Shown here in pieces: positions 30,557-45,153 of a stretch of 64,000 nucleotides of DNA. The stretch's first letter is position 1; each line of letters begins with the position of its first letter. This DNA comes from Bugula neritina (Eukaryota; Bryozoa; Gymnolaemata; Cheilostomatida; Bugulidae). Where the stretch lies: positions 15,376,175-15,440,174 of the forward strand of contig OZ037768.1 of assembly GCA_964035545.1 (NCBI GenBank), read 5' to 3'. Under the pieces are notes generated by a model that ran no database searches, was not told where the DNA came from, and saw nothing but the letters and a program-made list of their open reading frames with translations. Position numbers and translations under genes: made by a program.

Positions 30557-33500
30557 ACTGAAATACACTGCAACACATTGAAATATACTGCAACATACCG
30601 AAAAATATGGTAACCAACTGAAATATACTGTACCATAATGAAATATACTGCGAAATACTGAAATACACTGCAACATACTGAAATACACTGTAACATATTG
30701 AAATAGACTGCAACACATTGAAATATACTGAAACATACGGAAATGTATGCTAACCTACTGAAAAATGTTGCAAACCACTGAAACATACTGCAACATCCTG
30801 AAACAAAATGAGATATACTATAACACACTCAAACATACCGCAAAATACTGAAATACACTGTAGCATACTGAAATATACTGCAACATACTGCAACATACTG
30901 AAATACACTGTAACATGCTGAAATAAACCGCAACATAATGCAACATACTGAAATACACTGTAAAATATTGAAATACACTGCAACACATTGAAATATACTG
31001 CAACACACTGAAATATATGGTAACCTACTCAAAATATACTGTAACACATTGAAATATATCGAACATTTTGAAACACACTGCAACACAATGAAGTATACTG
31101 AAATATACAGAAATCTACTGTAAAATACTGAAATATACTTCAACATACTGAATTGTTCTGCGACATACTGAAGTACAGTGCAACAAAATTAAAAACACTG
31201 TAACACACTGAAACATACTGCAAAATACCTAAATATACTGTAACATACTGAAGCATGCTGCAACATACTGAAACATACTTCAACATACTGAAATGTACCT
31301 AAAAATATTGAAACATAGTGAAATACACTGTAACATACTGAAATACACTGCAACACACTGAAGTATACTGTAATATACAGAAATGTACTGTAAAATACTG
31401 AAATATACTGCAACATACCGAAATATACTGCAACACATTGAAATATACTGCAACATACCGAAATATGCTGTAGCATACCGAAATAGGTTGCAACACACTG
31501 AAATATACCGTAATATACAGAATTTTACTGTAACATACTGAAACATACGTCAACATACTGAAATGTATTGCAACATGCTGAAATATACTGCAACATACTG
31601 AAATACACCGTGACAAACTGAATTACACTGCAACATATTGAAATACACTGCAACATATTGAAATAGACTGCAACACATTGAAATTTACTGTAACATACTG
31701 AAATATACTGCAAGATACTGCAACATACTGAAATACATTGTAAGATACTGAAATACACTGCAACATACTGCAACATACTGAAATGTACTGCAACATGCTG
31801 AAATGTACTGTAACACGCTGAAAGAAACTACAAAATACTAAAATAAACTGCAACATACTGAAATAAAATCCAAACTACTGAAATATACTGAAACACTCAA
31901 AAAATTATTGCAATTGTCCAACATAGTGAACTATACTGCAAAAACACTGAAATATACTGCAACGTACTGGAGTATGCTGTATCATACTGAAATACAATGC
32001 AAAACATTGAAGTATACAGTAATTTACAGAAATGTACTGTAACATACTGAAACCTACGTCAATATACTGAAATGTACTGCAACATGCTGAAATATACTGC
32101 AACATACTGAAATAAACTGTAACATACTGAATCACACTGCAACATACCGCAACAAACTGAAACGTACTGCAACATGCTGAAATATACTGCGACATACTGA
32201 AATACACTGTAACATACTGAATTACACTGCAACATACTGCGACATACTGACGTGCACTGCTTCAAAATTAAACATACTGTAACACACTGAAACATACTGC
32301 AAATTACTGAAATATATGGTAACCTACTCAAAATATACTGCAACATACTGAAATATGCTGTAGCATACTGAAATACACTGCAAAACACTGAAGTATACCG
32401 TAATTTACAGAAATGTACTGTAACATACTGAAATATACTTCAACATACTGAACTATACCTAAAAACATTGAAACATGCTGAAATACACCGTAACATACTG
32501 AAATACACTGCAACACATAGGACTATACTGCAACATACCGAAATATATGGTAACCTACTGAAATATGTTGCAAACTACTGAAATATACTGCAACATACTG
32601 CAAGATACTGAAATACACTGCTACACATTGAATTATACTGCAACATACCGAAATATATGGTAACCTACTGAAATATATTTTGACACATCGAGTGAATTTA
32701 CAGAAACGCACTGTAACATACTGAAACATACGTCAACACACTGAAATGTACTGTAACATACTGAAACATACGTCAACATACTGAAATCTACTGCAACTTG
32801 CTGAAATATACTGCAACATACTGAAATACAGTGTAACATACTGAAATACACTGCAAGACACTGAAGTATACCGTAATTTACAGAAATGTACTGTAACATA
32901 CTGAAACATACGTCAACATACTGAATTGTACTGCAACATGCTGAAATATACTGCAACATACTGAAATACACTGTAACATACTGAATTACACTGCAACATA
33001 CTGCAACATACTGGAGTGCACTGCAAAAAAATTAAACATACTGTAACACACTGAAACATACTGCAAAATACGGAAATACATGGTGACCTACTCAAAATAT
33101 ACTGCAACATACTGAAATATGCTGTAGCATACTGAAATACACTGCAAAACACTAAAGTATACCGTAATTTACAGAAATGTACTGTAATATACTGAAATAT
33201 CTTTCAACATACTGAAATACACTGCAACACATTGGGCTGTACTGCAACATACCGAAATATATGGTAACCTACTGAAATATGTTGCAAACAACTGAGATAT
33301 ACTGCAACATACTGCAACATACTGAAATACACTGCTACACATTGAAATATACTGAAATGTACTGTAACATGCTGAAATATACTGCAACATACTGAAATAC
33401 ACTGTAACATACTGAATTACACTGCAACATACTGCGACATACTGAAGTACAGTGCAACAAAATTAAACATACTGTAACACACTGAAACATACTGCAAAAA

Positions 33501-33735
33501 ACTGAAATATACTGTACCATACTAAAGCATCCTGCAACATACTGAAACATACTTCAACATACCGAAATATACCTAAAAATATTGAAACATAGTGAAATAC
33601 ACTGTAACATACTGAAATACACTGCAACACACTGAAGTATACTGTAATATACAGAAATGTACTGTAAAATACTGAAATATACTGCAACATTCCGAAATAT
33701 ACTGCAACACATTGAAATATACTGCAACATACCGA
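30557..33735. repeat. 3.27-kb higher-order unit, second copy
   Basis: It matches 27,281-30,541. Fifty bases, five decamers, present at about 29,971-30,020 are missing near 33,201. After about 33,735 it departs from the first copy: this copy reads ACTACAACAT and the first reads GCTGTAGCAT. Confidence 0.84.
31894..31944. repeat. diverged 50-bp box, variant 1
   Basis: Counterpart of 28,650 in the second 3.27-kb copy. Confidence 0.75.
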
Positions 33736-34034
33736 AATATACTACAACATGCTCAAATATACTGCAACATACTGAAATACCCCGTAACAAACTGATTTCA
33801 TTGCAACATATTGAAATACACCGCAACATACCGAAATATATGATAACCTACTGAATTAGACTGTAACACATTGAATTATACTGCAACATACTGAAATACA
33901 CTGCAACACACTGGAGTATACTGCGAATTACTGAAATATATGGTAACTTACTCAAAATATACTGCAACATACTGAAATATGCTGTAGCATACTGAAATAC
34001 ACTGCAAAACACTGAAGTATACCGTAAATTACAG

Positions 34035-34560
34035 AAATGTACTGTAACATACTGAAATATACTTCAACATACTGAAATATACCTAAAAAACATTGAAACA
34101 TGCTGAAATACACTGTAACATACTGAAATACACTGCAACACATTGGACTATACTGCAACATACCGAAATATATGGTAACCTACTGAAATATGTTGCAAAC
34201 TACTTAAATATACTGCAACATACTGCAACATACTGGAATACACTGTAACATATTGAATTACACCTCAACATAGTGAAATAAACTTCAACATACTGAAATA
34301 TACTGCAACATACTGAAATACATTGTAAGATACTGAAATACACTGCAACATACTGCATCATACTGAAAAAAACTGCAATACATTGAAATATACTGCAACA
34401 TACTGAAATACACTATAACATACTAAAATATACTGCAACATACTGCAACATATTGAAATAAACTGTAACATACTTAAATACACTGCAACAAAATGCAACA
34501 TACTGAAATACACTGCAACACACTGAATATACTGAAATATAAAGATATCTATTGTAAAAT
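34035..34560. repeat. local duplication, copy 1 (offset about 570-590)
   Basis: It matches 34,625-35,130 with several substitutions and length changes: the offset is 590 at the start, 559 in the middle and 570 at the end. A rare AAAGATATCT decamer at 34,541 pairs with 35,111. Confidence 0.78.
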
Positions 34561-34624
34561 ACTGAAATATACTGCAACATACTGAAATACACTGCAACAC
34601 ACTGGAGTATACTGCAAATTACTG

Positions 34625-35130
34625 AAATGTACTGTAACATACTGAAATATACTTCAACATACTGAAATATACCTAAAAACATTGAAACATGCTGAAATAC
34701 ACTGTAACATACTGAAATACACTGCAACACATTGGACTATACTGCAACATACCGAAATATATGGTAACCTACTGAAATATGTTGCGAACTACTTAAATAT
34801 ACTGCAACATACTGCAACATACTGAAATATACTGCAACATACTGAAATATACTGCAAGATACTGCAACATACTGAAATACATTGTAAGATACTGAAATAC
34901 ACTGCAACATACTGCAACATACTACAACATACTGAAATAAACTGCGATACATTGAAATATACTGCAACATACTGAAATACACTATAACATACTAAAATAT
35001 TCTGCAACATACTGCAACATACTGAAATAAACTGTAACATACTTAAATACACTGCAACAAAATGCAACATACTGAAATACACTGCAACACACTGAAGTAT
35101 ACTGAAATATAAAGATATCTATTGTAAAAT
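34625..35130. repeat. local duplication, copy 2 (offset about 570-590)
   Basis: Partner of 34,035-34,560. It carries three extra decamers in the middle and one extra base near 35,096 (GAAGTAT against GAATAT). Confidence 0.78.
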
Positions 35131-35240
35131 ACTGAAATATACTGCAACATACTGAAACATACTGCAACATACTGCAACATACTGCAACATCCTGAAATAC
35201 ACTGTAACATACTGAAGTACACTGCAAAAAAAATAAACAT

Positions 35241-35454
35241 ACTGTAACACACTGAAACATACTGCGAAATACTGAAATACAGTGTAACATACTGAAATAC
35301 ACTGCAACACATTGAAATATACCGCAACATACCGAAATATATGATAACCTACTGAAATAGACTGTAACACATTGAATCATACTGCAACATACTGAAACGC
35401 ACTGCAACACACTGAAGTATACTGTAATATACAGAAATATACTGTAACATACTG
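35241..35454. repeat. local duplication, copy 1 (offset 830)
   Basis: It matches 36,071-36,284, including the ATGATAACCT landmark. The copies part at ACTGAAACAT against ACTGCAACAT. Confidence 0.78.
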
Positions 35455-35701
35455 AAACATAATGAAATACACTGTAACATACTGAAATACACTGCAACAC
35501 ATTGAAATATACGGCAACATACTGAAATATACTGCAACATCCAGAAGTATACTGCAAGATACTGCAACATACTGAAATACATTGTAAGATACTGAAATAC
35601 ACTGCAACACACTGAAGTAAACTGTGATATACAGAAATTTACTGTAAAATACTGAAACATACGCCAACATACTGAAATATATTTCAACATACTGAAACAT
35701 A

Positions 35702-36085
35702 TCTAAAAATATTGAAACATGCTGAAATACATTGTAACATACTGAATTAGACTGTAACATACTGAATCACAGTGTAACATATTGAAATACACTGCAACAC
35801 ATTAAAATACACTGCAACATACTGCAATTCACTGAAACACATTGCAAGACACTGCAGTTCACTGTAATTTACAGAAATGTACTATAACATACTGAAATAT
35901 GCGGCAGCATATTGAAATATACCGCAACACATTAAAATATACTGCAACATAATGAAATATGCTGTAGCATACTGAAATCCACTGCAACACACTGAAGTAT
36001 ACTGTAATATACAGAAATGTACTGTAAATTACTGAAATATACTTCAACATACTGCTATATATTGAAATATACTGTAACACACTGA
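35702..36085. repeat. local duplication, copy 1 (offset 650)
   Basis: It matches 36,352-36,735. Shared rare decamers include ATGCGGCAGC near 35,899 and ACTGCAGTTY near 35,851. Confidence 0.8.
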
Positions 36086-36284
36086 AACATACTGCGAAAT
36101 ACTGGAATACAGTGTAACATACTGAAATACACTGCAACACATTGAAATATACCGCAACATACCGAAATATATGATAACCTACTGAAATAGACTGTAACAC
36201 ATTGAATCATACTGCAACATACTGAAACACACTGCAACACACTGAAGTATACTGTAATATACAGAAATATACTGTAACATACTG
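36071..36284. repeat. local duplication, copy 2 (offset 830)
   Basis: Partner of 35,241-35,454, with small differences such as ACTGGAATAC for ACTGAAATAC near 36,101. Confidence 0.78.
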
Positions 36285-36351
36285 CAACATACTGAAATAC
36301 ACCGTAACAAACTGAATTACACTGCAACATAATGAAATACAATGTAACATA

Positions 36352-36735
36352 CCTAAAAATATTGAAACATACTGAAATACATTGTAACGTACTGAATTAG
36401 ACTGCAACATACTGAATCACAGTGTAACATATTGAAATACACTGCAACACAATAAAATACACTGCAACATACTGCAATTCACTGAAACACATTGCAAGAC
36501 ACTGCAGTTTACTGTAATTTACAGAAATGTACTATAACATACTGAAATATGCGGCAGCATATTGAAATATACCGCAACACATTAAAATATACTGCAACAT
36601 AATGAAATATGCTGTAGCATACTGAAATCCACTGCAACACACTGAAGTATACTGTAATATACAGAAATGTACTGTAAATTACTGAAATATACTTCAACAT
36701 ACTGCTACATATTGGAATATACTGCAACACACTGA
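36352..36735. repeat. local duplication, copy 2 (offset 650)
   Basis: Partner of 35,702-36,085. The end of this copy leads into the segment that is shared with 46,500-47,400. Confidence 0.8.
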
Positions 36736-36840
36736 AATATACTGCAAGTTACCGCAACATACTGAAATACACTGTAACATATTGAAATACACTGCAACAC
36801 ATTGAAATCTACTGCAACATACTGAAACATACTGCAACAT

Positions 36841-37641
36841 ACTGAAGTATACTGCGACACAATGAAGTATACTGCAACATACTGAAATATGCTGTAGCAT
36901 ACTGAAATACACTGCAACACACTGAAGTATACTGTAATATACAGAAATGTACGGTAACATACTAAAACATAGTCAACCTACTGAAATGTACTGTAACATA
37001 TTGAATGATACTGCAACATACTGAAACACACTGTAACATACTGAATTACACTGCAACATACTGCAACATACTCAAGTACACTGCAACAGAATTAAATATA
37101 CTGTAACACACTGAAACGCACTGCAAAATACTGAAATATACTGTAACATACTAAAGCATCCTGCAACATACTGAAACATACTTCAACATACTGAAATATA
37201 CCTAAAAATAATAAAACATACTGAAATACGCTGTAACAAACCGAAATGCACTGCAACACATTGGAATATACTGCAACATATCGAAATATATGGTAACCTA
37301 CTGAAATATGTTGCAAACTACTGAAATATACTTCAACATACTGAAATATACCTAAAGATATTGAAACATAGTGATATACACTGTAACATACTGAAATACA
37401 CTGCAACACATCGGAACATTCTGCAACATACCAAATTACATCGTAACCTACTGAAATATGTTGCAAGCTACCTAAATATACTGCAATATATTGCAACTTA
37501 CTGAAATACATTGTAAGATACTGAAACACACTGCAACATTTTGCAACCCACTAAAATACACTGCAACATACTGAAATACACTGTCACATACTGAATTACA
37601 CTGTAACATACTGCAACATACTGCAACAAAATGAAATACAC
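36841..37641. repeat. segment shared with 46,597-47,397 (offset 9,756)
   Basis: The rare decamers ACGGTAACAT, AGAATTAAAT and ATTACATCGT occur in the same order in both places. The match ends at about 37,641, just where the partner crosses the 2,520-bp junction at 47,388. Looser similarity extends left of 36,841. Confidence 0.8.
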
Positions 37642-38966
37642 TGTAGCATACTGAAATACACTGTAACATATTGAAACACACTGCAAGACATCAAAATATA
37701 CTGCAACATACTGAAACATACCGCAACATACTGAAATATACTGCAACACAATGAAGTATACTGCAACATACTGAAATATGCTGTAGCATACTGAAATACA
37801 CTGCAACACACTGAAGTATACTGTAATATACAGAAATGTACTGTAACATACTGAAACAAACGTCAACATACTGAAATGTACTGCAACATACTGAAATATA
37901 CTGCAACAATGTGAAATACACTGTAACATACTGAGTTACACTGCAACTTACTGCAACATACTGAAGTACACTGCAACACATTGAATTATACTGCAAGATA
38001 CCAAAATATATGGTAACCTACTAAAATATGTTGCAAACCGCTGAAACATACTGCAACATACTGCAACAAAATGAAATATACTGCAACATACTGAAATACA
38101 TTGTAAGATACTGAAATACATTGCAACATATTGAATTTTGCTGCAACTTACTGCAACATACTGAAGTACACTGCAACACATTGAAATATACTGCAACATA
38201 CCAAAATATATGGTAACCTACTGAAATATGTTGCAAACCAATGAAACATACTGCAACATACTGCAACAAAATGAAATATACTGTAACACATTGAAACATA
38301 CTGCAAAATACTGAAACATACTGTAACATACTAAAACATACTGCAACCTACTGAAATATAATACAACATACTTAATCACACTGCAACATACTGAAATACA
38401 CTGCAACCCATTGAAATACACTGCAACATACTGCAATTTACTGAAATACAGTGCAAGACACTGCAGTATACTGTAATATACAAAAATGTACTGTAAAATA
38501 CTGAAATATATTGCAATATACTGAAATTAACCTAAAATTAATAAAACATACTGAAATACACTGTAACATACTGAAATACACTGCAACACACGGGAATATA
38601 CTGCAACATACCGAATTATATGGTAAGACTACTGAAATGTGTTGCAAACTACTGAAATATACTGCAACATACTGCAACATACTGGAATACACTGTAACAT
38701 TTTGAAATACACTGCAACATATTGAAATGTACCGCAACATACCGAAATATATGATAACCTACTGAAATATACTGTGACACATTGAATGATACTGCAACAT
38801 ACTGAAATACACTGCAACACACTGAAGTATGCTGTAATATACAGAGATGTATTGTAACATACTGAAAGATGCAACAACATATTGAAATATACTGCAACAC
38901 ATTGAAATATACTGCAACATACTATAATATGCCGTAGCATACTGAAATACACAGCAACACACTGAA

Positions 38967-38982
38967 GTATACTGTAGTATAC
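38967..38982. repeat. near-palindrome
   Basis: GTATACTGTAGTATAC differs from a perfect palindrome only in the central step. Confidence 0.7.
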
Positions 38983-39956
38983 AGAAATGGACTGTAAAAT
39001 ACAGAAATATACTGCAACATACTGAAATATACTGCAACATACTGCAACGTACTGAAATACACTGCAACAAACTGAAATACACTGCAACATACTGAAGTAT
39101 ACTGCAACATACTGAAATATACTGCGACAACTTGAAATGTACTGCAACATACTGAAATATGCTGTTGTATACTGAAATACACTGCAACACACTGAAGTGA
39201 ATTGTGATATACAGAAATTTACTGTAAAATACTGAAACATACGCCAACATACTGAAATATATTTCAACATACTGAAACATATCTAAAAATATTGAAACAT
39301 AATGAAACACATTGAAACATACTGAATTGCACTGCAACATACTGAATCACAGTGTAACATATTGAAATACACTGCAAAACATTGAAATACACTGCAACAT
39401 ACCGAAATATATGGTAACCTACTGAAATATGTTGCAAACTACTGAAATATACTACAACATACTGCAACATACTGGAATACACTGTAACATATTGAAATAC
39501 AGTGCACCTAATTGAAATATACCGCAACATACCAAATTATATGGTAACTTACTAAAATATACTGTAACACATTGAAGTATACTGCAACATACTGAAATAC
39601 ACTGCAACACACTGAAGTATACTGTAATATACAGAAATGTACTGTAACATACTGAAACATGCGGCAACAGATTCAAATATACTGAAAGGCATTGAAATAT
39701 ACTGCAAGACATTGAAATATACTGCGACATACTGAAATATATGGTAACTTACTGAAATATACTATAACACATTGAATGATACTACAACATACTGAAATAC
39801 ACTGCAGCACACTGAAGTATACTGTAATATTCAGAAATGTACTGTAACATACTGAAACATGCGGCAACGTATTGAAATATAGTGCAACACACTGAAATAT
39901 ACTGCAACATACTACAATATGCTGTAGCATACTGAAAAACACGGCAACACATTGAA

Positions 39957-39972
39957 GTATACTGCAGTATAC
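39957..39972. repeat. perfect 16-bp palindrome
   Basis: GTATACTGCAGTATAC equals its own reverse complement. It arises where ACTGAAGTAT meets ACTGCAGTAT and ACAGAAATGT, so it may be chance within the repeat. Confidence 0.85.
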
Positions 39973-40930
39973 AGAAATGTACTGTAAAATACAGAAATAT
40001 ACTGCAACATACTGAAATATACTGCCATATACTGCAACATACTGAAATACACTGCAACAAACCAAAATACACTGCAACATACTGAAATATACTGCAACAT
40101 CCTGAAATATGCTGCAAGATACTGCAACATGCTGAAATACATTGTAAGATACTGAAATACACTGCAACATTTTGCAACATACTGAAATACACTGCAACAC
40201 CTTGAAATATACTGCAACATACTGAAATATACGGCAACATACTGAAATAGACTGCAACACATTGAAATATACTGCAACCTATTGAAATATACTGCAAGAT
40301 ACTGCAACATACTGAAATATACCTAAAAACATTGAAACATACTGAAATACACTGTAACATACTCAACATACACTGCAACACATTGGAATATACTGCAATA
40401 TACCGAAATATATGGTTACCTACTGAAATATGTTGCATACTACTGAAATACACTGCAACACACTGAAGTATACTGTAATATACAGAAATGTATTGTAACA
40501 TACTGAAACATGCGGCAACATGTTGAAATATACTGCAACACATTGAGATATACTGCAACATACTGAAATATGTTTTAGCATACTGAAATACACGGCAAGA
40601 CACTGAAGTATACTGTAATATACAGAAACGTACTGTAAAATACTGAAATATACTTCAACATACTGAAATATACCTAAAAATATTGAAAGAGACTGAAATA
40701 CACTGGAACATACTGAAATACACTGCAACACATTTGAATATACTGCAACATACCAATATATATGGTAACCTACTGAAATATGTTGCAAACTACCGAAGTA
40801 TACTGCAGCATACTGCCACATAATGAAATATACTGCAACATACTGAAATATACTGCAAGATTCTGCAACATACTGAAATACACTGTAACATACTGAAATA
40901 CATTTCAACAAACTAAAATATACTGAAACA

Positions 40931-40980
40931 CACCAAAAATTATTGCAACTGTGCAACATAATGAAAATATACCGCAAAAA
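40931..40980. repeat. diverged 50-bp box, variant 2
   Basis: Reference form: it starts CACCAAAAAT, has the dyad core TTGCAACTGTGCAA, then CATAATGAAAATATACCGC. The core arms TTGCA and TGCAA are reverse complements around ACTG. The box probably descends from decamers whose spacing has slipped. Confidence 0.78.
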
Positions 40981-41872
40981 CACTGAAATATACCACAACA
41001 CACTGAAATATGCTGTAGCATACTGAAATACATTATAGGACACAGAAGTATACTGTAATTTACAGAAATGTACTATAACATACTGAAACATACGTCAACA
41101 TACTGAAATGTACTGCGTCATGCTGAAATATACTGCAACATACTGAAATATACTGCACTATACTGAAATATGCTGTAGCATACTGATATACACTGGAACA
41201 CACTGAAGTATACTGTAATATACAGAAATGTACTGTAACATACTGAAACATACGTCAACATACTGAAATGTACTGCAACATGCTGAAATATAATACAACA
41301 TATTAAAATATACTGCAACATACTGAAATATACTCTAACACATTGAGATAAACTGAAACATGCTGAAATATACTGCAACATAAAAAAATAAACTGCAACA
41401 TGCTGAAATATACTGCAACATATCAAAGTAAATCGTAATATACGGATATGTACTGGAACATACTGTAACATACTGAAACATAGTGAACATACTGAAATGT
41501 ACTGCAACACACTGAAATATACTGCAACAATGTGAATTACACTGTAACATACTGAATTACACTGCAACATAGTGCAACATACTGAAGTACACTGCAACAC
41601 ATTGAAGTATACTGTAATATACAGAAATGTAGTCTAAAATACAGAAATATAATGCAACATACTGAAATATTATACTGCAATATACTGCAACATACTGAAA
41701 TACACTGTAACAAACTGAAATACACTGCAACATACTGAAAGATACTGCAACATACTGAAATATACTGCAAGATACTGCAACATACTGAAATACGTTGTAA
41801 GAAACTGAAGTACACTGCAACATTTTGCAACATACTGAAATACATTGCAACAAACTAAAATATACTGAAACG

Positions 41873-41922
41873 CACCAAAAATTATTGCAACTGTGCGACA
41901 TAACGAAAATATACTGCAACAC
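41873..41922. repeat. diverged 50-bp box, variant 3
   Basis: The right arm reads TGCGACATAACG. The box is cut by the 4,173-bp junction at 41,911, so its end is replaced by CTGCAACACAATG. Confidence 0.75.
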
Positions 41923-43139
41923 AATGAAGTATACTGCAACATACTGAAGTATGCTGTAGCATACTGAAATACACTGCAACACACTGAAGTATACTGTAAT
42001 ATACAGAAATGTACTGTAACATACTGAAACAAACGTCAACATACTGAAATGTACTGCAACATACTGAAATATACTGCAACAATGTGAAATACACTGTAAC
42101 ATACTGAGTTACACTGCAACTTACTGCAACATACTGAAGTACACTGCAACACATTGAATTATACTGCAAGATACCAAAATATATGGTAACCTACTAAAAT
42201 ATGTTGCAAACCGCTGAAACATACTGCAACATACTGCAACAAAATGAAATATACTGCAACATACTGAAATACATTGTAAGATACTGAAATACATTGCAAC
42301 ATATTGAATTTTGCTGCAACTTACTGCAATATACTGAAGTACACTGCAACACATTGAAATATACTGCAACATACCAAAATATATGGTAACCTACTGAAAT
42401 ATGTTGCAAACCAATGAAACATACTGCAACATACTGCAACAAAATGAAATATACTGTAACACATTGAAACATACTGCAAAATACTGAAACATACTGTAAC
42501 ATACTAAAACATACTGCAACCTACTGAAATATAATACAACATACTTAATCACACTGCAACATACTGAAATACACTGCAACCCATTGAAATCCACTGCAAC
42601 ATACTGCAATTTACTGAAATACAGTGCAAGACACTGCAGTATACTGTAATATACAAAAATGTACTGTAAAATACTGAAATATATTGCAATATACTGAAAT
42701 TAACCTAAAATTAATAAAACATACTGAAATACACTGTAACATACTGAAATACACTGCAACACACGGGAATATACTGCAACATACCGAATTATATGGTAAG
42801 ACTACTGAAATGTGTTGCAAACTACTGAAATATACTGCAACAAACTGCAACATACTGGAATACACTGTAACATTTTGAAATACACTGCAACATATTGAAA
42901 TGTACCGCAACATACCGAAATATATGATAACCTACTGAAATATACTGTGACACATTGAATGATACTGCAACATACTGAAATACACTGCAACACACTGAAG
43001 TATGCTGTAATATACAGAGATGTATTGTAACATACTGAAAGATGCAACAACATATTGAAATATACTGCAACACATTGAAATATACTGCAACATACTATAA
43101 TATGCCGTAGCATACTGAAATACACAGCAACACACTGAA

Positions 43140-43155
43140 GTATACTGTAGTATAC
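43140..43155. repeat. near-palindrome
   Basis: Copy of the 38,967 element in the second 4,173-bp unit. Confidence 0.7.
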
Positions 43156-44129
43156 AGAAATGGACTGTAAAATACAGAAATATACTGCAACATACTGAAA
43201 TATACTGCAACATACTGCAACGTACTGAAATACACTGCAACAAACTGAAATACACTGCAACATACTGAAATATACTGCAACATACTGAAATATACTGCGA
43301 CAACTTGAAATGTACTGCAACATACTGAAATATGCTGTTGTATACTGAAATACACTGCAACACACTGAAGTGAATTGTGATATACAGAAATTTACTGTAA
43401 AATACTGAAACATACGCCAACATACTGAAATATATTTCAACATACTGAAACATATCTAAAAATATTGAAACATAATGAAACACATTGAAACATACTGAAT
43501 TGCACTGCAACATACTGAATCACAGTGTAACATATTGAAATACACTGCAAAACATTGAAATACACTGCAACATACCGAAATATATGGTAACCTACTGAAA
43601 TATGTTGCAAACTACTGAAATATACTACAACATACTGCAACATACTGGAATACACTGTAACATATTGAAATACAGTGCACCTAATTGAAATATACCGCAA
43701 CATACCAAATTATATGGTAACTTACTAAAATATACTGTAACACATTGAAGTATACTGCAACATACTGAAATACACTGCAACACACTGAAGTATACTGTAA
43801 TATACAGAAATGTACTGTAACATACTGAAACATGCGGCAACAGATTCAAATATACTGGAAGGCATTGAAATATACTGCAAGACATTGAAATATACTGTGA
43901 CATACTGAAATATATGGTAACTTACTGAAATATACTATAACACATTGAATGATACTACAACATACTGAAATACACTGCTGCACACTGAAGTATACTGTAA
44001 TATTCAGAAATGTACTGTAACATACTGAAACATGCGGCAACGTATTGAAATATAGTGCAACACACTGAAATATACTGCAACATACTACAATATGCTGTAG
44101 CATACTGAAAAACACGGCAACACACTGAA

Positions 44130-44145
44130 GTATACTGCAGTATAC
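44130..44145. repeat. perfect 16-bp palindrome
   Basis: Copy of the 39,957 palindrome, 4,173 bases downstream and unchanged. Confidence 0.85.
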
Positions 44146-45103
44146 AGAAATGTACTGTAAAATACAGAAATATACTGCAACATACTGAAATATACTGCCA
44201 TATACTGCAACATACTGAAATACACTGCAACAAACCAAAATACACTGCAACATACTGAAATATACTGCAACATCCTGAAATATGCTGCAAGATACTGCAA
44301 CATGCTGAAATACATTGTAAGATACTGAAATACACTGCAACATTTTGCAACATACTGAAATACACTGCAACACCTTGAAATATACTGCAACATACTGAAA
44401 TATACGGCAACATACTGAAATAGACTGCAACACATTGAAATATACTGCAACCTATTGAAATATACTGCAAGATACTGCAACATACTGAAATATACCTAAA
44501 AACATTGAAACATACTGAAATACACTGTAACATACTCAACATACACTGCAACACATTGGAATATACTGCAATATACCGAAATATATGGTTACCTACTGAA
44601 ATATGTTGCATACTACTGAAATACACTGCAACACACTGAAGTATACTGTAATATACAGAAATGTATTGTAACATACTGAAACATGCGGCAACATGTTGAA
44701 ATATACTGCAACACATTGAGATATACTGCAACATACTGAAATATGTTTTAGCATACTGAAATACACGGCAAGACACTGAAGTATACTGTAATATACAGAA
44801 ACGTACTGTAAAATACTGAAATATACTTCAACATACTGAAATATACCTAAAAATATTGAAAGAGACTGAAATACACTGGAACATACTGAAATACACTGCA
44901 ACACATTTGAATATACTGCAACATACCAATATATATGGTAACCTACTGAAATATGTTGCAAACTACCGAAGTATACTGCAGCATACTGCCACATAATGAA
45001 ATATACTGCAACATACTGAAATATACTGCAAGATTCTGCAACATACTGAAATACACTGTAACATACTGAAATACATTTCAACAAACTAAAATATACTGAA
45101 ACA

Positions 45104-45153
45104 CACCAAAAATTATTGCAACTGTGCAACATAATGAAAATATACCGCAAAAA
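45104..45153. repeat. diverged 50-bp box, variant 2
   Basis: Copy of 40,931 in the second 4,173-bp unit. Confidence 0.78.

Larger units (their letters stand above)
33736..36735. repeat. diverged satellite with short local duplications
   Basis: This 3-kb part is decamer sequence without a long near-identical partner elsewhere in the window. The duplications in it are short (about 590, 830 and 650 bases) and the copies differ more than those of the flanking zones. It separates the left and right duplication families. Confidence 0.75.
37738..41910. repeat. 4,173-bp higher-order unit, copy 1
   Basis: It is followed directly by a second copy at 41,911. The unit holds two diverged 50-bp boxes (40,931 and 41,873) and a perfect 16-bp palindrome (39,957). 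It ends with ATAACGAAAATATA; at that point copy 2 continues into new sequence. Confidence 0.9.
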
